Assembly: GCF_014779665.1 (NCBI RefSeq)
Contig: NZ_JACXYY010000007.1
Span: 248,001-312,000, forward strand
From: Nocardioides hwasunensis
GTDB lineage: Bacteria; Actinomycetota; Actinomycetes; Propionibacteriales; Nocardioidaceae
DNA length: 64,000 nucleotides
Direction of reading: 5' to 3'
The notes under the pieces were generated by a model, which made no database searches, had not been told where the DNA came from, and worked only from the letters and a program-made list of their open reading frames with translations. Numbering within the stretch: position 1 is the first letter of the stretch; every line of letters starts with the position of its first letter. The position numbers and the translations under genes are program-made. Positions 44,446-52,809 of this stretch are shown in pieces.

Positions 44446-46233
44446 GTGAGCACAGACGATCGGACGTTCTCGCGCCCGCGCAGCCGGGCGTGGGGCGACG
44501 ACGCCCAGCGCGCCGTGCTGCGCGCGATCGCCGACGACGTCGCGCGGCGCTCGGGCCACAAGGTCGCTGCGATCGAGGTGCTCCGCTCCGACGGCAACCT
44601 CGAGTTCGTGGCGATCAGCGGCAACCCGGCGGCCGAGGCACGACTGCTCGGCAAGGCGGCGCCCCTCTCGCTCGACCAGATGCTGGCCTTCGGGACGTGG
44701 ATCGAGGGATGGGTGCACACGCTCGGGGAGCGCGTCGACGACGAGACGCGGGCCTGGATGGCCGAGTACGGCCACACGCCCGACGCACCGGCCCCCGGGC
44801 GGCCCGACCAGTGGCACCCCGAGGACCGCCTCATGCGGCTGCTCGAGAACGAGGCGGGAGAGCTGCGGGCCACCCTCTACCTCGACGAGCCGCTCGACGG
44901 GCTGCGCGCGACACCGGCGTCGATCGCCGCGGTGAACGACGAGATCCGGGTGATGTACGACGCCGTGGTGAGCATCGTCGAGCGCGAGCTCTACCGCGAG
45001 CAGGTGCGGATGCTCAGCCAGGCTCGCGGTGCGGTCGCGAGCGTGCGTCCGGGCCTGGGCCTGGCCGACTTCCTCGACGAGATGTCCGAGGCCATGGTCG
45101 AGGCGATGCGGGTCGACAGCGTCGACGTGCTGCTGAACGGCGCCAGTGCGCCGGCCCTGGAGCCGCACACGGCCGAGCTCGAGGACCAGATGCGAGAGGT
45201 CTGGCTCCGGCGCGGGCACCTGCTGATGGAGCCGGCGCAGACCTGGGGATTGACCGACGAGGCGATCCCCACGCCACCGGTGCTGGCCGAGCGCATGCGG
45301 GCACGCGGGCTGGCGTCGTGGTTGATCGTGCCGATCGGCGTGGGCGACGACTACCTCGGCACCCTGGCCCTGGGCCGCAACGAGGGGGGAGCCCGGTGGA
45401 TCGACTCGGAGATCGTCGCGGCCGACGCCGTCGCCGCCGACCTGGCCGGTGTCGTCCTCGACTCCCAGCTCATGGAGCAGGAGCGTCGGGCCAACGAGGA
45501 GCTGCGCGACGCGAACGACGCGCGGCGCCACATGGTGTTGACGCTGGCCCACGAGCTGCGCAACCCGGTCAGCGTGCTCTGGACCCACCTCGAGCTGCTC
45601 GACGAGGGCGCCGACGCCGACGGTGACCAGCCCTTCGCCCCGGCCGAGTCGCTGGCGGCGATGGACCGTGCAGCACGCCGCATCGACGCCATGGTCGAGA
45701 ACCTGATGTCGCTGGCCTCGGTGACCGACACCAGCCGGGCGGTGCCGACGTCTCCCGTCGACCTCACCGCGGTCGTCAGGGAGGCCGCCGAGCTCCTCAC
45801 CGACAGCGCGGCGGCGAGCGGGGTCGGGCTCGAGCTCGAGCTGGTGGAGTCCGTGATCGTGCACGGCGACCAGGCGGGCCTCGCCCTGCTCGTGTCCAAC
45901 CTGCTGGCCAACGCCTTCAAGTACACCGACGTCGGCGGCCTGGTCTGCATGAGCCTGGCGCCGAGGACGGTGGACGGCGTGCGGGGGTGTCTGCTCACCT
46001 GTGCCGACTCCGGCATCGGGATCGCCGCCGACGAGCTCGCCCAGGTCTTCACGCCGTTCTTCCGGTCCGGGAGCCCCGACGCCCGCAGGCGCCCCGGCAC
46101 CGGGCTCGGCCTGGCGATCATCGATGGTGTCGTCACGCACCACGGCGGCACGATCGACGTCGAGTCGACCCTCGACGTCGGCACCACGTTCCGGGTGTGG
46201 CTCCCGCTCGCGGAGCCGACGGACGTACGGTGA
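44446..46233 (+). CDS. GAF-domain sensor histidine kinase 1
   Basis: A 595-residue soluble sensor kinase with no TM helix. Residues ~15-170 form a domain shared with the second kinase at 47217. A GAF domain follows (~200-345), then HisKA with the phospho-acceptor in LAHELRNP and a HATPase with NLLANAFKYTD, DSGIGIA and GTGLGLAI. It has no receiver domain and no response regulator gene nearby. GTG 44446 is supported by AGGGAG upstream and by alignment to the paralogue. The stop overlaps the peptidase gene (GTGA). Confidence 0.9.
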   Translation: MSTDDRTFSRPRSRAWGDDAQRAVLRAIADDVARRSGHKVAAIEVLRSDGNLEFVAISGNPAAEARLLGKAAPLSLDQMLAFGTWIEGWVHTLGERVDDETRAWMAEYGHTPDAPAPGRPDQWHPEDRLMRLLENEAGELRATLYLDEPLDGLRATPASIAAVNDEIRVMYDAVVSIVERELYREQVRMLSQARGAVASVRPGLGLADFLDEMSEAMVEAMRVDSVDVLLNGASAPALEPHTAELEDQMREVWLRRGHLLMEPAQTWGLTDEAIPTPPVLAERMRARGLASWLIVPIGVGDDYLGTLALGRNEGGARWIDSEIVAADAVAADLAGVVLDSQLMEQERRANEELRDANDARRHMVLTLAHELRNPVSVLWTHLELLDEGADADGDQPFAPAESLAAMDRAARRIDAMVENLMSLASVTDTSRAVPTSPVDLTAVVREAAELLTDSAAASGVGLELELVESVIVHGDQAGLALLVSNLLANAFKYTDVGGLVCMSLAPRTVDGVRGCLLTCADSGIGIAADELAQVFTPFFRSGSPDARRRPGTGLGLAIIDGVVTHHGGTIDVESTLDVGTTFRVWLPLAEPTDVR

Positions 46234-47093
46234 TCGGCGTGTCCGTCAACGCGCTGGTCGCCGCGCTCCTCCAGGCGCTGCTGACCGTCGGTGCGGTGCC
46301 GGTCCCGGTGGTCGCCGACCGTGCGCCCGTGTCTGCCGAGCCCAGCACCGACGGCACGCAGCCGCAGGCGGCGTCCGGCTGGGGCAGCGTCCCCCCGGCC
46401 TGGCTCGGCACGCGGGAGCTTCCCGACGACGTCGCCACCGGCAACGGTCAGGTGCGGCCCACCCCGCCCGTGATGCGCCACCGCCGCTGGACCCTGCCCG
46501 ACCAGGTGCGGATGCTCCCCGGCTCGGGGTTCGCCAGCAAGGTGGTCTCGCCCGCGCCGCGCCGGGTCATCGCGCGGTCGACCTGGAAGCAGGGGTGTCC
46601 GGTCGCGGCGAGCGACCTCGCCTGGGTGCGGGTGACCTTCTGGGGCTTCGACGCGCAGCGCCACACCGGTGAGCTGCTCGTCAACGCGTCCGTGGCCGAC
46701 GACATCGTCCAGGTCTTCCGCACCCTCTACCGCGTCCGGTTCCCCCAGGAGCGGGTGACGATCGCCCGGACCTACGACCCCGACGCGCCCTCGACCGGAG
46801 ACGGCAACGACACCGGCGCCTTCGTGTGCCGCCCGTCCACCGGCGCGACCTACTTCTCCCAGCACGCCTACGGCCTCGCCATCGACCTCAACTCCTTCCA
46901 GAACCCCTACGCCAAGGGCGACGTGGTGCTGCCCGAGCTGGCGTCGTCGTACCTCGGTCGCGACCGCGTGCGCGCCGGGATGATCACCCCCGACGGACCG
47001 GTGGTGCGCGCGTTCGCCCGGATCGGGTGGCAGTGGGGTGGGGACTGGCGCCAGTCCAAGGACTACATGCACTTCAGCCGCAACGGCCTCTGA
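46230..47093 (+). CDS. Secreted M15-type peptidase
   Basis: A 287-residue exported protein. An N-terminal hydrophobic signal (VNALVAALLQALLTVGAVPVPVVA) and a Pro/Ser-rich linker precede a C-terminal M15 D-Ala-D-Ala carboxypeptidase-like domain. YFSQHAYGLAIDLN supplies the zinc His and Asp, and SKDYMHFS the second His. It probably trims peptidoglycan peptides outside the membrane. Its GTG overlaps the stop of histidine kinase 1, so signalling and wall cleavage are cotranscribed. Confidence 0.88.
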   Translation: MIGVSVNALVAALLQALLTVGAVPVPVVADRAPVSAEPSTDGTQPQAASGWGSVPPAWLGTRELPDDVATGNGQVRPTPPVMRHRRWTLPDQVRMLPGSGFASKVVSPAPRRVIARSTWKQGCPVAASDLAWVRVTFWGFDAQRHTGELLVNASVADDIVQVFRTLYRVRFPQERVTIARTYDPDAPSTGDGNDTGAFVCRPSTGATYFSQHAYGLAIDLNSFQNPYAKGDVVLPELASSYLGRDRVRAGMITPDGPVVRAFARIGWQWGGDWRQSKDYMHFSRNGL

Positions 47094-47216
47094 GGCCCGT
47101 CCACCTCGATTCGACCGGTGAACACCCGGACGATCTTCCGCCATGCCCGAGCCCGCCCCTACGATCCACCTGACGGGTGGGAGGCCGGTCTGGACTCGAC
47201 AGGTGGGCGGGAGCGA

Positions 47217-48974
47217 ATGCGGGACTCGAGCTGGGGCGACGCCCGAGCGCGTGCGCTGCTGCACGACATCACCGCCGACGCTGCTGCCCGCGTCGGCTTC
47301 AAGGTCGGGGTGCTCGAGGTCGTCCGCCCGCAGGGCCTGCTGGAGTTCGTCGCGATCACGGGTGAGCCGGAGGGTGCCCGCCAGCTGCTGGGGACGGGTT
47401 CGCGCCTGGAGGACATGCTCGCCGCGATCGACGACGGCGAGACCTACGGCGCCTTCACGTTCGTCGCGCACGACGCCTACTCCCCGGGCGTCGAGGAGCG
47501 CATGCGGGACACCTCGTGGGTGCCCGACATCCCGCGCACCGACGACCCCGGCGAGTGGCAGCCCCTCGACATGCTGGTCGCCGAGGTGCGCGACGCGGGC
47601 GGTGCACTCCGCGGCCTGCTCTACCTCGACGAGCCCTTCGGCCTCAGGAGGCTGTCGCCCGCGCAGCTCGCCGGGCTCTCCGACACGCTCGGGACGGCGC
47701 TGAGCACCATCGTCGCGGTGATCGAGCGGGAGGAGTTCGCCCACCTGGCGCGCAGCATCCGCGCCGCCCGCCTGATGGTGCAGCCGACCCTCGCGCGTCA
47801 TGACGTCGGCTACCTCCTGCGCGAGGCGCGTGCCACGTTGCTGGACGCGCTGTCCGTCGACGAGCTGGAGATCCGGGTGTTCCTCGACGAGGACGCCGGG
47901 GTCGCCGGCGAGCTCGGCATCGAGATCGCGCCGGACGCACGTCGCGCGCTCGAGGAGGCCGCGACCCGAGCCTGGGCCGAGGACCGCCACGTGCTGATCA
48001 TCGAGCCGGGCAGGATCTGGGGCGACACCGCGCTCGAGGCGGCGTACGCCGACGGTTTCACCGCATCCCTCGAGGCGGCGGGACTCGAGACCCTGGTCGT
48101 CGCGCCCGTCGGCGTCGACGACCGGGTGCTGGGCACGGTCGCCTGTGCGCGGCGGACCGGATCGCGCCGGTGGACCGACAGCGAGTCGCTGGCGATGGTC
48201 GAGATGTGCCACGACCTGGGGCGCGCGATCGCCAACGCGCACGCGACGCAGCGCGAACGTCGTCTGCTCGAGGAGCTGCGCGAGCTCGAGCACGCGCGTC
48301 ACTGGTTCCTGCGCGAGCTCACCCACGAGATCAACAACCCGATGACGGTGATCGCGGCGAACGCCGAGTTCCTGGCCACCGGCGGCGACCTCGAGGACCG
48401 CGACGTGCGCCGTGCGCAGGCGATCCTGCGCGGCACGGAGCGGCTCGCCGACCTGCTGGAGGGCCTCGCCATGCTGTCGCGGGTCAGTGATCCGCAGCGT
48501 CCGCCCGCCATGGAGCGCGTGGACCTGCTCGGTCTCGTCGAGGACACGATCGCCTCGATGTCCGCGGTGGCGGAGCGGGCCGGCATCGTGCTGCACCTCG
48601 TGGGTGACACACGGCCCGCCGTCGTCGCAGCCGACCTGCGCGAGATCTCCAGCGCGGTGTCCAACCTCGTCGACAACGCCGTGAAGTACTCCGACTCCGG
48701 CGACGAGATCTGGCTGGCCATCGAGCGACGCGAGGACGGCGGCATCACCTTCCACTGCCGCGACGAGGGCATCGGCATCTCCGACGCCGACCAGGTCAAC
48801 CTGTTCGCCCCGCTCTTCCGCTCGACGAACGACGACGCCCTGCTGCGGCCGGGCACCGGTCTCGGGCTGGGCATCGTGCGCGAGATCATGCAGCGCCACG
48901 GTGGCACCGTCGAGGTCGACTCCGTCCTCGGCCGCGGCACGTCGGTCAAGCTGCACTTCCGGCCGCAGGGCTGA
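47217..48974 (+). CDS. GAF-domain sensor histidine kinase 2
   Basis: A 585-residue paralogue of the kinase at 44446. Both open with SxxWGDxxxRALL-type sequence, a shared ~150-residue domain (LEFVAI(S/T)G, LYLDEP) and a GAF domain. Its HisKA box is LTHEINNP, and the ATPase motifs are NLVDNAVKYSD, DEGIGIS and GTGLGLGI. ATG 47217 is chosen because it aligns with the paralogue's start; a GTG at 47118 would add 33 unconserved residues. It begins 123 bp after the M15 peptidase. No TM helix and no partner regulator are present. Confidence 0.88.
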   Translation: MRDSSWGDARARALLHDITADAAARVGFKVGVLEVVRPQGLLEFVAITGEPEGARQLLGTGSRLEDMLAAIDDGETYGAFTFVAHDAYSPGVEERMRDTSWVPDIPRTDDPGEWQPLDMLVAEVRDAGGALRGLLYLDEPFGLRRLSPAQLAGLSDTLGTALSTIVAVIEREEFAHLARSIRAARLMVQPTLARHDVGYLLREARATLLDALSVDELEIRVFLDEDAGVAGELGIEIAPDARRALEEAATRAWAEDRHVLIIEPGRIWGDTALEAAYADGFTASLEAAGLETLVVAPVGVDDRVLGTVACARRTGSRRWTDSESLAMVEMCHDLGRAIANAHATQRERRLLEELRELEHARHWFLRELTHEINNPMTVIAANAEFLATGGDLEDRDVRRAQAILRGTERLADLLEGLAMLSRVSDPQRPPAMERVDLLGLVEDTIASMSAVAERAGIVLHLVGDTRPAVVAADLREISSAVSNLVDNAVKYSDSGDEIWLAIERREDGGITFHCRDEGIGISDADQVNLFAPLFRSTNDDALLRPGTGLGLGIVREIMQRHGGTVEVDSVLGRGTSVKLHFRPQG

Positions 48975-48976
48975 GG

Positions 48977-49666
48977 TCAGGGCGTCAAGTCAGGAGAGCA
49001 GCTCGTCGACCCAGGAGGGGACGAGCTCCCCGGGGGCCCCTGCCGCGACTCGTCGAAGTCGGTGGCGCCGGCGCTGCGCTCCAGGTTGAGCTCGAGCGTC
49101 GCACCGCGGGCCCAGTGGACGAAGGCGGCTGCCGGGTAGACGAGGCCGGACGTGCCGATCGACACGAACAGGTCGCAGTCCCAGAGGGCGGCCTCGACGA
49201 GGTCCATGCCGTAGGGGATCTCGCCGCACCAGACGATGTCGGGACGCAGGCTCCGGGAGCCGCAGCCCGGGCACGGAGGAGCGTCGGCCAGCGACCCGGA
49301 CCACTCGTGGCGCTCGTCGCACGCCGTGCACCACGCCGACAGGAGACGTCCGTGGATGTGGTGCACCCGCTCGAGGCCGGCGCGCTCGTGGAGGTCGTCG
49401 ACGTTCTGCGTCACGACCAGCAGGTCCTCGCCCAGCGCCTGCTCGAGCCGGACGAGCGCGTGGTGGGCCGCGTGGGGCTCGACCCGCGACAGAGCGGCGC
49501 GCCGGTCGTCGTAGAACCGCTGCACCAGCCCGGGGTCGTCGGCGTACGCCTCCGGGGTCGCGACCCGCATCGGGTCGTGGCCCTCCCAGAGTCCGCCGGA
49601 GTCGCGGAACGTGGAGAGCCCGCTCTCCGCCGAGATCCCGGCTCCGGTGAGGACGACGACCTTCAT
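48977..49666 (-). CDS. SIR2 family NAD-dependent deacylase, 3' frameshift
   Basis: A sirtuin with the NAD motif TGAGISAESGLSTFRD, the QNVDDLHERAG motif, catalytic His in HIHGRLLSAWC, and four zinc cysteines (CTAC and CPGC). It is probably a class III, CobB-like desuccinylase/deacetylase. The continuous frame gives 229 residues, ending in a low-quality SSSPPGSTS tail. Shifting frame in the G/C run at 49028-49040 instead gives GELVPSWVDELLS, the normal family C-terminus, ending at 48990. So one base appears missing, by mutation or sequence error; the catalytic core is intact. Confidence 0.85.
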   Translation of the reverse strand: MKVVVLTGAGISAESGLSTFRDSGGLWEGHDPMRVATPEAYADDPGLVQRFYDDRRAALSRVEPHAAHHALVRLEQALGEDLLVVTQNVDDLHERAGLERVHHIHGRLLSAWCTACDERHEWSGSLADAPPCPGCGSRSLRPDIVWCGEIPYGMDLVEAALWDCDLFVSIGTSGLVYPAAAFVHWARGATLELNLERSAGATDFDESRQGPPGSSSPPGSTSCSPDLTP

Positions 49667-49766
49667 CGGCGGACTCGTGCGTGAGGCATGCCCCAAGTCC
49701 TATCAGGATCACCCGCAGGGGTGTGACGAATGGAGGGTGGTGGGCACTTCGGGTAGACAGTCGGCC

Positions 49767-50570
49767 ATGACGGACGCGGGGAGCATGTCGGAGGCAGTCG
49801 CGTTCGAGGGCGAGTGGGACGGGCCGGTCGTGGCCACCGCGGTGCACGCGGGGCACGCGCTGCGGCCGGAGATCGCCGAGGCGATGGTGCTGGACGAGGC
49901 CGAGCGCTTCCGCGAGGAGGACCCGTTCACCGACCGGATCGCCGCCGTGGTGCCCGACCGGGTGGTGACCAGCCGCTCACGGTTCGAGGCCGACCTCAAC
50001 CGGCCACGTCGCGAGGCGGTCTACCGCAAGCCCGACGACTGCTGGGGGCTCGAGGTGTGGCGCGACGGCGTGCTGTCCGACGAGCTCTTCGAGGGCAGCC
50101 TGGCGACGTACGACGCGTTCTACGACGCGCTCGCCCCGCGGCTCGACGCCCTCGCCGAGCGCGGCCCCTTCGTGCTGCTCGACGTGCACTCCTACAACCA
50201 CCGCCGCGACGGTGCCGGCGAGCCGCCCGCTCCGGCATCGGACAACCCCGAGGTCAACGTCGGCACCGGAAGCCTCGACCACGACCTCTTCGGACCGCTC
50301 GTCGAGCGGTTCATGGGCGACCTGCGCGACGCCCGGCTCGGGAGTGGCGCGCTGGACGCCCGGGAGAACGTCGCCTTCGAGGGGCGCAACCTCGCCTGGT
50401 GGGTGCACGACCGCTACCCGCGGGTGGGCTGCGTGCTGGCGCTGGAGTTCAAGAAGACGTTCATGGACGAGTGGACCGGCCAGCTCGACGAGGAGCGGCT
50501 TCGCTGCGCGCAGGAGGGTCTCGCGGCCGCGCTGCCGGGTCTCCACGACGAGCTGGAGCGGCTCGGGTGA
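49767..50570 (+). CDS. N-formylglutamate amidohydrolase-like protein
   Basis: A 267-residue zinc hydrolase of the FGase family. Conserved segments are VATAVHAGHALRPEIAE, FEADLNRPR and LLDVHSYNHRRDG, with the expected metal-binding His/Asp residues. No histidine-degradation genes are nearby. Instead it opens a three-gene overlapping operon with a QEGLA peptidase and an ATP-grasp ligase, so a different amide substrate is likely. The ATG is preceded by TAGACA with a 7-nt gap. Confidence 0.88.
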   Translation: MTDAGSMSEAVAFEGEWDGPVVATAVHAGHALRPEIAEAMVLDEAERFREEDPFTDRIAAVVPDRVVTSRSRFEADLNRPRREAVYRKPDDCWGLEVWRDGVLSDELFEGSLATYDAFYDALAPRLDALAERGPFVLLDVHSYNHRRDGAGEPPAPASDNPEVNVGTGSLDHDLFGPLVERFMGDLRDARLGSGALDARENVAFEGRNLAWWVHDRYPRVGCVLALEFKKTFMDEWTGQLDEERLRCAQEGLAAALPGLHDELERLG

Positions 50571-51757
50571 CCCCGGGCTCGACCGACGCCGCGGACCTCC
50601 CCGAGCTCGCCGCCGCCGACCTGGCGGTCGACCACCGGCTGGCGCGGCTGGCCGAGAGCTTCCGCTTCCTCCTCGACATCACGCCGGTCGACGCCGACGA
50701 CCTGCGCGACGGCTTCCTGGCGGGCGACGACCCGGACCCGGCGTTCACCTACCGCGAGCTCGAGACCGACCCGGCCGTGATCCGGGCCGAGCTCGACGAC
50801 ATCGACCCCGGCGAGGTCGAGGACCCGGTGCTCGGGCAGCTGCTGCGCGCCAAGCACCGCGAGATGGAGCTGCAGCTCGAGATGCTCGAGGCGCGCGACA
50901 GCGAGGACTTCCTCCCCCTCAGCGTCGAGCTGTACGGCGGCGTGTCCCCGCAGCTGCGCGCGCAGGCCGAGCAGCTGCTCGACCGCATCACCCGCACCGA
51001 GCCGTCCGACGACGCCCTCGACGCCGAGGCGTTCCTCGCGCTCGCGGAGGAGGAGATCGCGCACTACCGCGGCGAGGACCCCGACCTCGACATGCACGCC
51101 GAGATCCGCCCCGACGTCAACGGCGTGATGGTCTCCGGCGACGTGCTGCTCATCGGCCCGGAGACGAAGGTGCAGCACAACCGCGCCCGGGCCCTGCTCC
51201 ACCACGAGGTGGGCACCCACCTGGTCACCCAGGCCAACGGCAGCCACCAGCCGATCAAGGTCCTCGGGGTCGGGCTCGCCGGCTACGACGAGACCCAGGA
51301 GGGGCTGGCGGTGCTGGCCGAGATCGCCTGCGCCGGTCTCACCGCCTTCCGGCTGCGTCAGCTCGCCGGTCGCGTGGTCACGGTGCACCGGATGATCGCG
51401 GGGGCGAGCTTCGCCGAGGCCCACGAGGCGTTGGTCGCGGCCGACTTCCCGCCCGGCAGCGCCTGGACCACCGTGATGCGCGTGTTCCGGTCCGGCGGGA
51501 TGACCAAGGACGCCATCTATCTCCGCGGCCTCGTCGAGCTGCTCGAGCACCTCGGCGCCGACGGCACGCTCGACCAGCTGTGGCTCGGCAAGTTCTCGCT
51601 GCGCGACCTTCCCCTCATCGGGGACCTGCAGGACCGCGGGCTGCTCCGGCCGCCACGCGTCCTGCCCCGCTACCTGCACGACCCGGAGACCCACGCCAAC
51701 CTCGCGCGGGCTGCCGGGACCGAAGACCTCAGCACCCTTCTGGAGGGACACGCATGA
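50567..51757 (+). CDS. DUF1704 HExxxH / QEGLA-motif peptidase
   Basis: A 396-residue member of the family annotated flavohemoglobin expression-modulating QEGLA motif protein (DUF1704). HEVGTH at residues 213-218 is an HExxxH zinc site, and Glu245 in QEGLA is the expected third ligand. Eukaryotic DUF1704 relatives (MATCAP proteins) are tubulin carboxypeptidases that remove a C-terminal tyrosine, so a carboxypeptidase role is inferred. GTG 50567 overlaps the previous stop, and its own stop overlaps the ATP-grasp ATG. Confidence 0.85.
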   Translation: MTPGSTDAADLPELAAADLAVDHRLARLAESFRFLLDITPVDADDLRDGFLAGDDPDPAFTYRELETDPAVIRAELDDIDPGEVEDPVLGQLLRAKHREMELQLEMLEARDSEDFLPLSVELYGGVSPQLRAQAEQLLDRITRTEPSDDALDAEAFLALAEEEIAHYRGEDPDLDMHAEIRPDVNGVMVSGDVLLIGPETKVQHNRARALLHHEVGTHLVTQANGSHQPIKVLGVGLAGYDETQEGLAVLAEIACAGLTAFRLRQLAGRVVTVHRMIAGASFAEAHEALVAADFPPGSAWTTVMRVFRSGGMTKDAIYLRGLVELLEHLGADGTLDQLWLGKFSLRDLPLIGDLQDRGLLRPPRVLPRYLHDPETHANLARAAGTEDLSTLLEGHA

Positions 51758-52794
51758 AGATCGGGTTCGTCGTCAACGACATCGAGACGGAGAAGGCGGA
51801 GTACACCACCAACCGCCTCGCCATGGCGGCCAAGGAGATGGGGCACGAGGCCTGGTACATGGGCATCGGCGACTTCGCCTACCAGCCCGACGGCTCGCTG
51901 AGCACGAAGGCCCGCGCCGGTCACGCGAAGTCCTACCGCTCCCTCGAGCGGCACCTCGCCGACGTCAAGCGACCCGACGTCGAGCAGCTCATCGGCATCG
52001 ACGAGTTCGACGTGGTGATGCTCCGCAACGACCCGGCCGACGACGCCGAGTCCGATCCGTGGCGCAACAACGCCGGCGTGGCCTTCGGCCAGCTCATCGC
52101 CTCCAGCGGCGTGCTCGTCGTGAACGACCCGACGAGCCTGGCCAACGCGCTGTCGAAGGCCTACTTCCAGCACTTCCCCGAGGTCGTGCGTCCGCGCACC
52201 CTCATCTCGCGCGACGAGGAGATGATCGAGGAGTTCATCAAGGACCTCGGCGGCAAGGCGGTGCTCAAGCCGCTGCAGGGTTCGGGTGGCGCCGGGGTGT
52301 TCCTCATCGACCGCAAGGAGGCGCCCAACCTCAAGCAGATCATCGAGGCGATCTCCCGCGACGGCTACGTCGTCGCCCAGGAGTACCTCCCGGAGGCCGC
52401 CAAGGGCGACGTCCGGCTGTTCGTGATGAACGGCCGGCCCCTGGAGGTCGACGGCAGCTACGCCGCGTTCCGGCGGACGAACACCACTAAGGACATCCGC
52501 TCCAACATGTCCGCCGGGGGCAAGGCCGCCAAGGTCACCGTCACCGACGAGATGCTCGAGATGGTCGAGATCGTGCGCCCCAAGCTGGTCAGCGACGGGA
52601 TGTTCCTGGTCGGTCTCGACATCGTCGGCGACAAGCTGATGGAGATCAACGTCTTCAGCCCGGGCGGGCTCGGCAGCGCGCAGAGCCTCTACGAGACCAA
52701 CTTCGCGCCGGCCATCATCGGCGAGCTCGAGCGCAAGGTGAACATCCGTCGGCACTACCCCGAGATCGACAACGGCAGCCTCGCGACCAGCTGA
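51754..52794 (+). CDS. Glutathione synthetase-like ATP-grasp ligase
   Basis: A 346-residue ATP-grasp enzyme of the GshB/RimK type. VVNDPTSLANALSKAYF starts the ATP-grasp domain, and KAVLKPLQGSGGAGVFLI is the flexible ATP loop. GDVRLFVMNGRPL and LVGLDIVGDKLMEINVFSPGGL carry the Mg-binding acidic and Asn residues. Actinobacteria make mycothiol rather than glutathione, so true glutathione synthesis is unlikely. It ends a tightly overlapping operon with a carboxypeptidase-like enzyme, suggesting ligation of an amino acid to a peptide or protein. Confidence 0.85.
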   Translation: MKIGFVVNDIETEKAEYTTNRLAMAAKEMGHEAWYMGIGDFAYQPDGSLSTKARAGHAKSYRSLERHLADVKRPDVEQLIGIDEFDVVMLRNDPADDAESDPWRNNAGVAFGQLIASSGVLVVNDPTSLANALSKAYFQHFPEVVRPRTLISRDEEMIEEFIKDLGGKAVLKPLQGSGGAGVFLIDRKEAPNLKQIIEAISRDGYVVAQEYLPEAAKGDVRLFVMNGRPLEVDGSYAAFRRTNTTKDIRSNMSAGGKAAKVTVTDEMLEMVEIVRPKLVSDGMFLVGLDIVGDKLMEINVFSPGGLGSAQSLYETNFAPAIIGELERKVNIRRHYPEIDNGSLATS

Positions 52795-52809
52795 CGTCGC
52801 GGTCCCGGC

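Noticed and set aside
45351-48956. 1201-residue minus-strand open frame under the histidine kinases
   Set aside because: It is an antisense shadow of the two kinases and the M15 peptidase, Arg/Asp/His-rich with no family similarity. High GC creates such frames.
51754-52794. Annotation as true glutathione synthetase (gshB)
   Set aside because: Only fold-level similarity; no gshA is nearby, actinobacteria use mycothiol, and the operon context points elsewhere.
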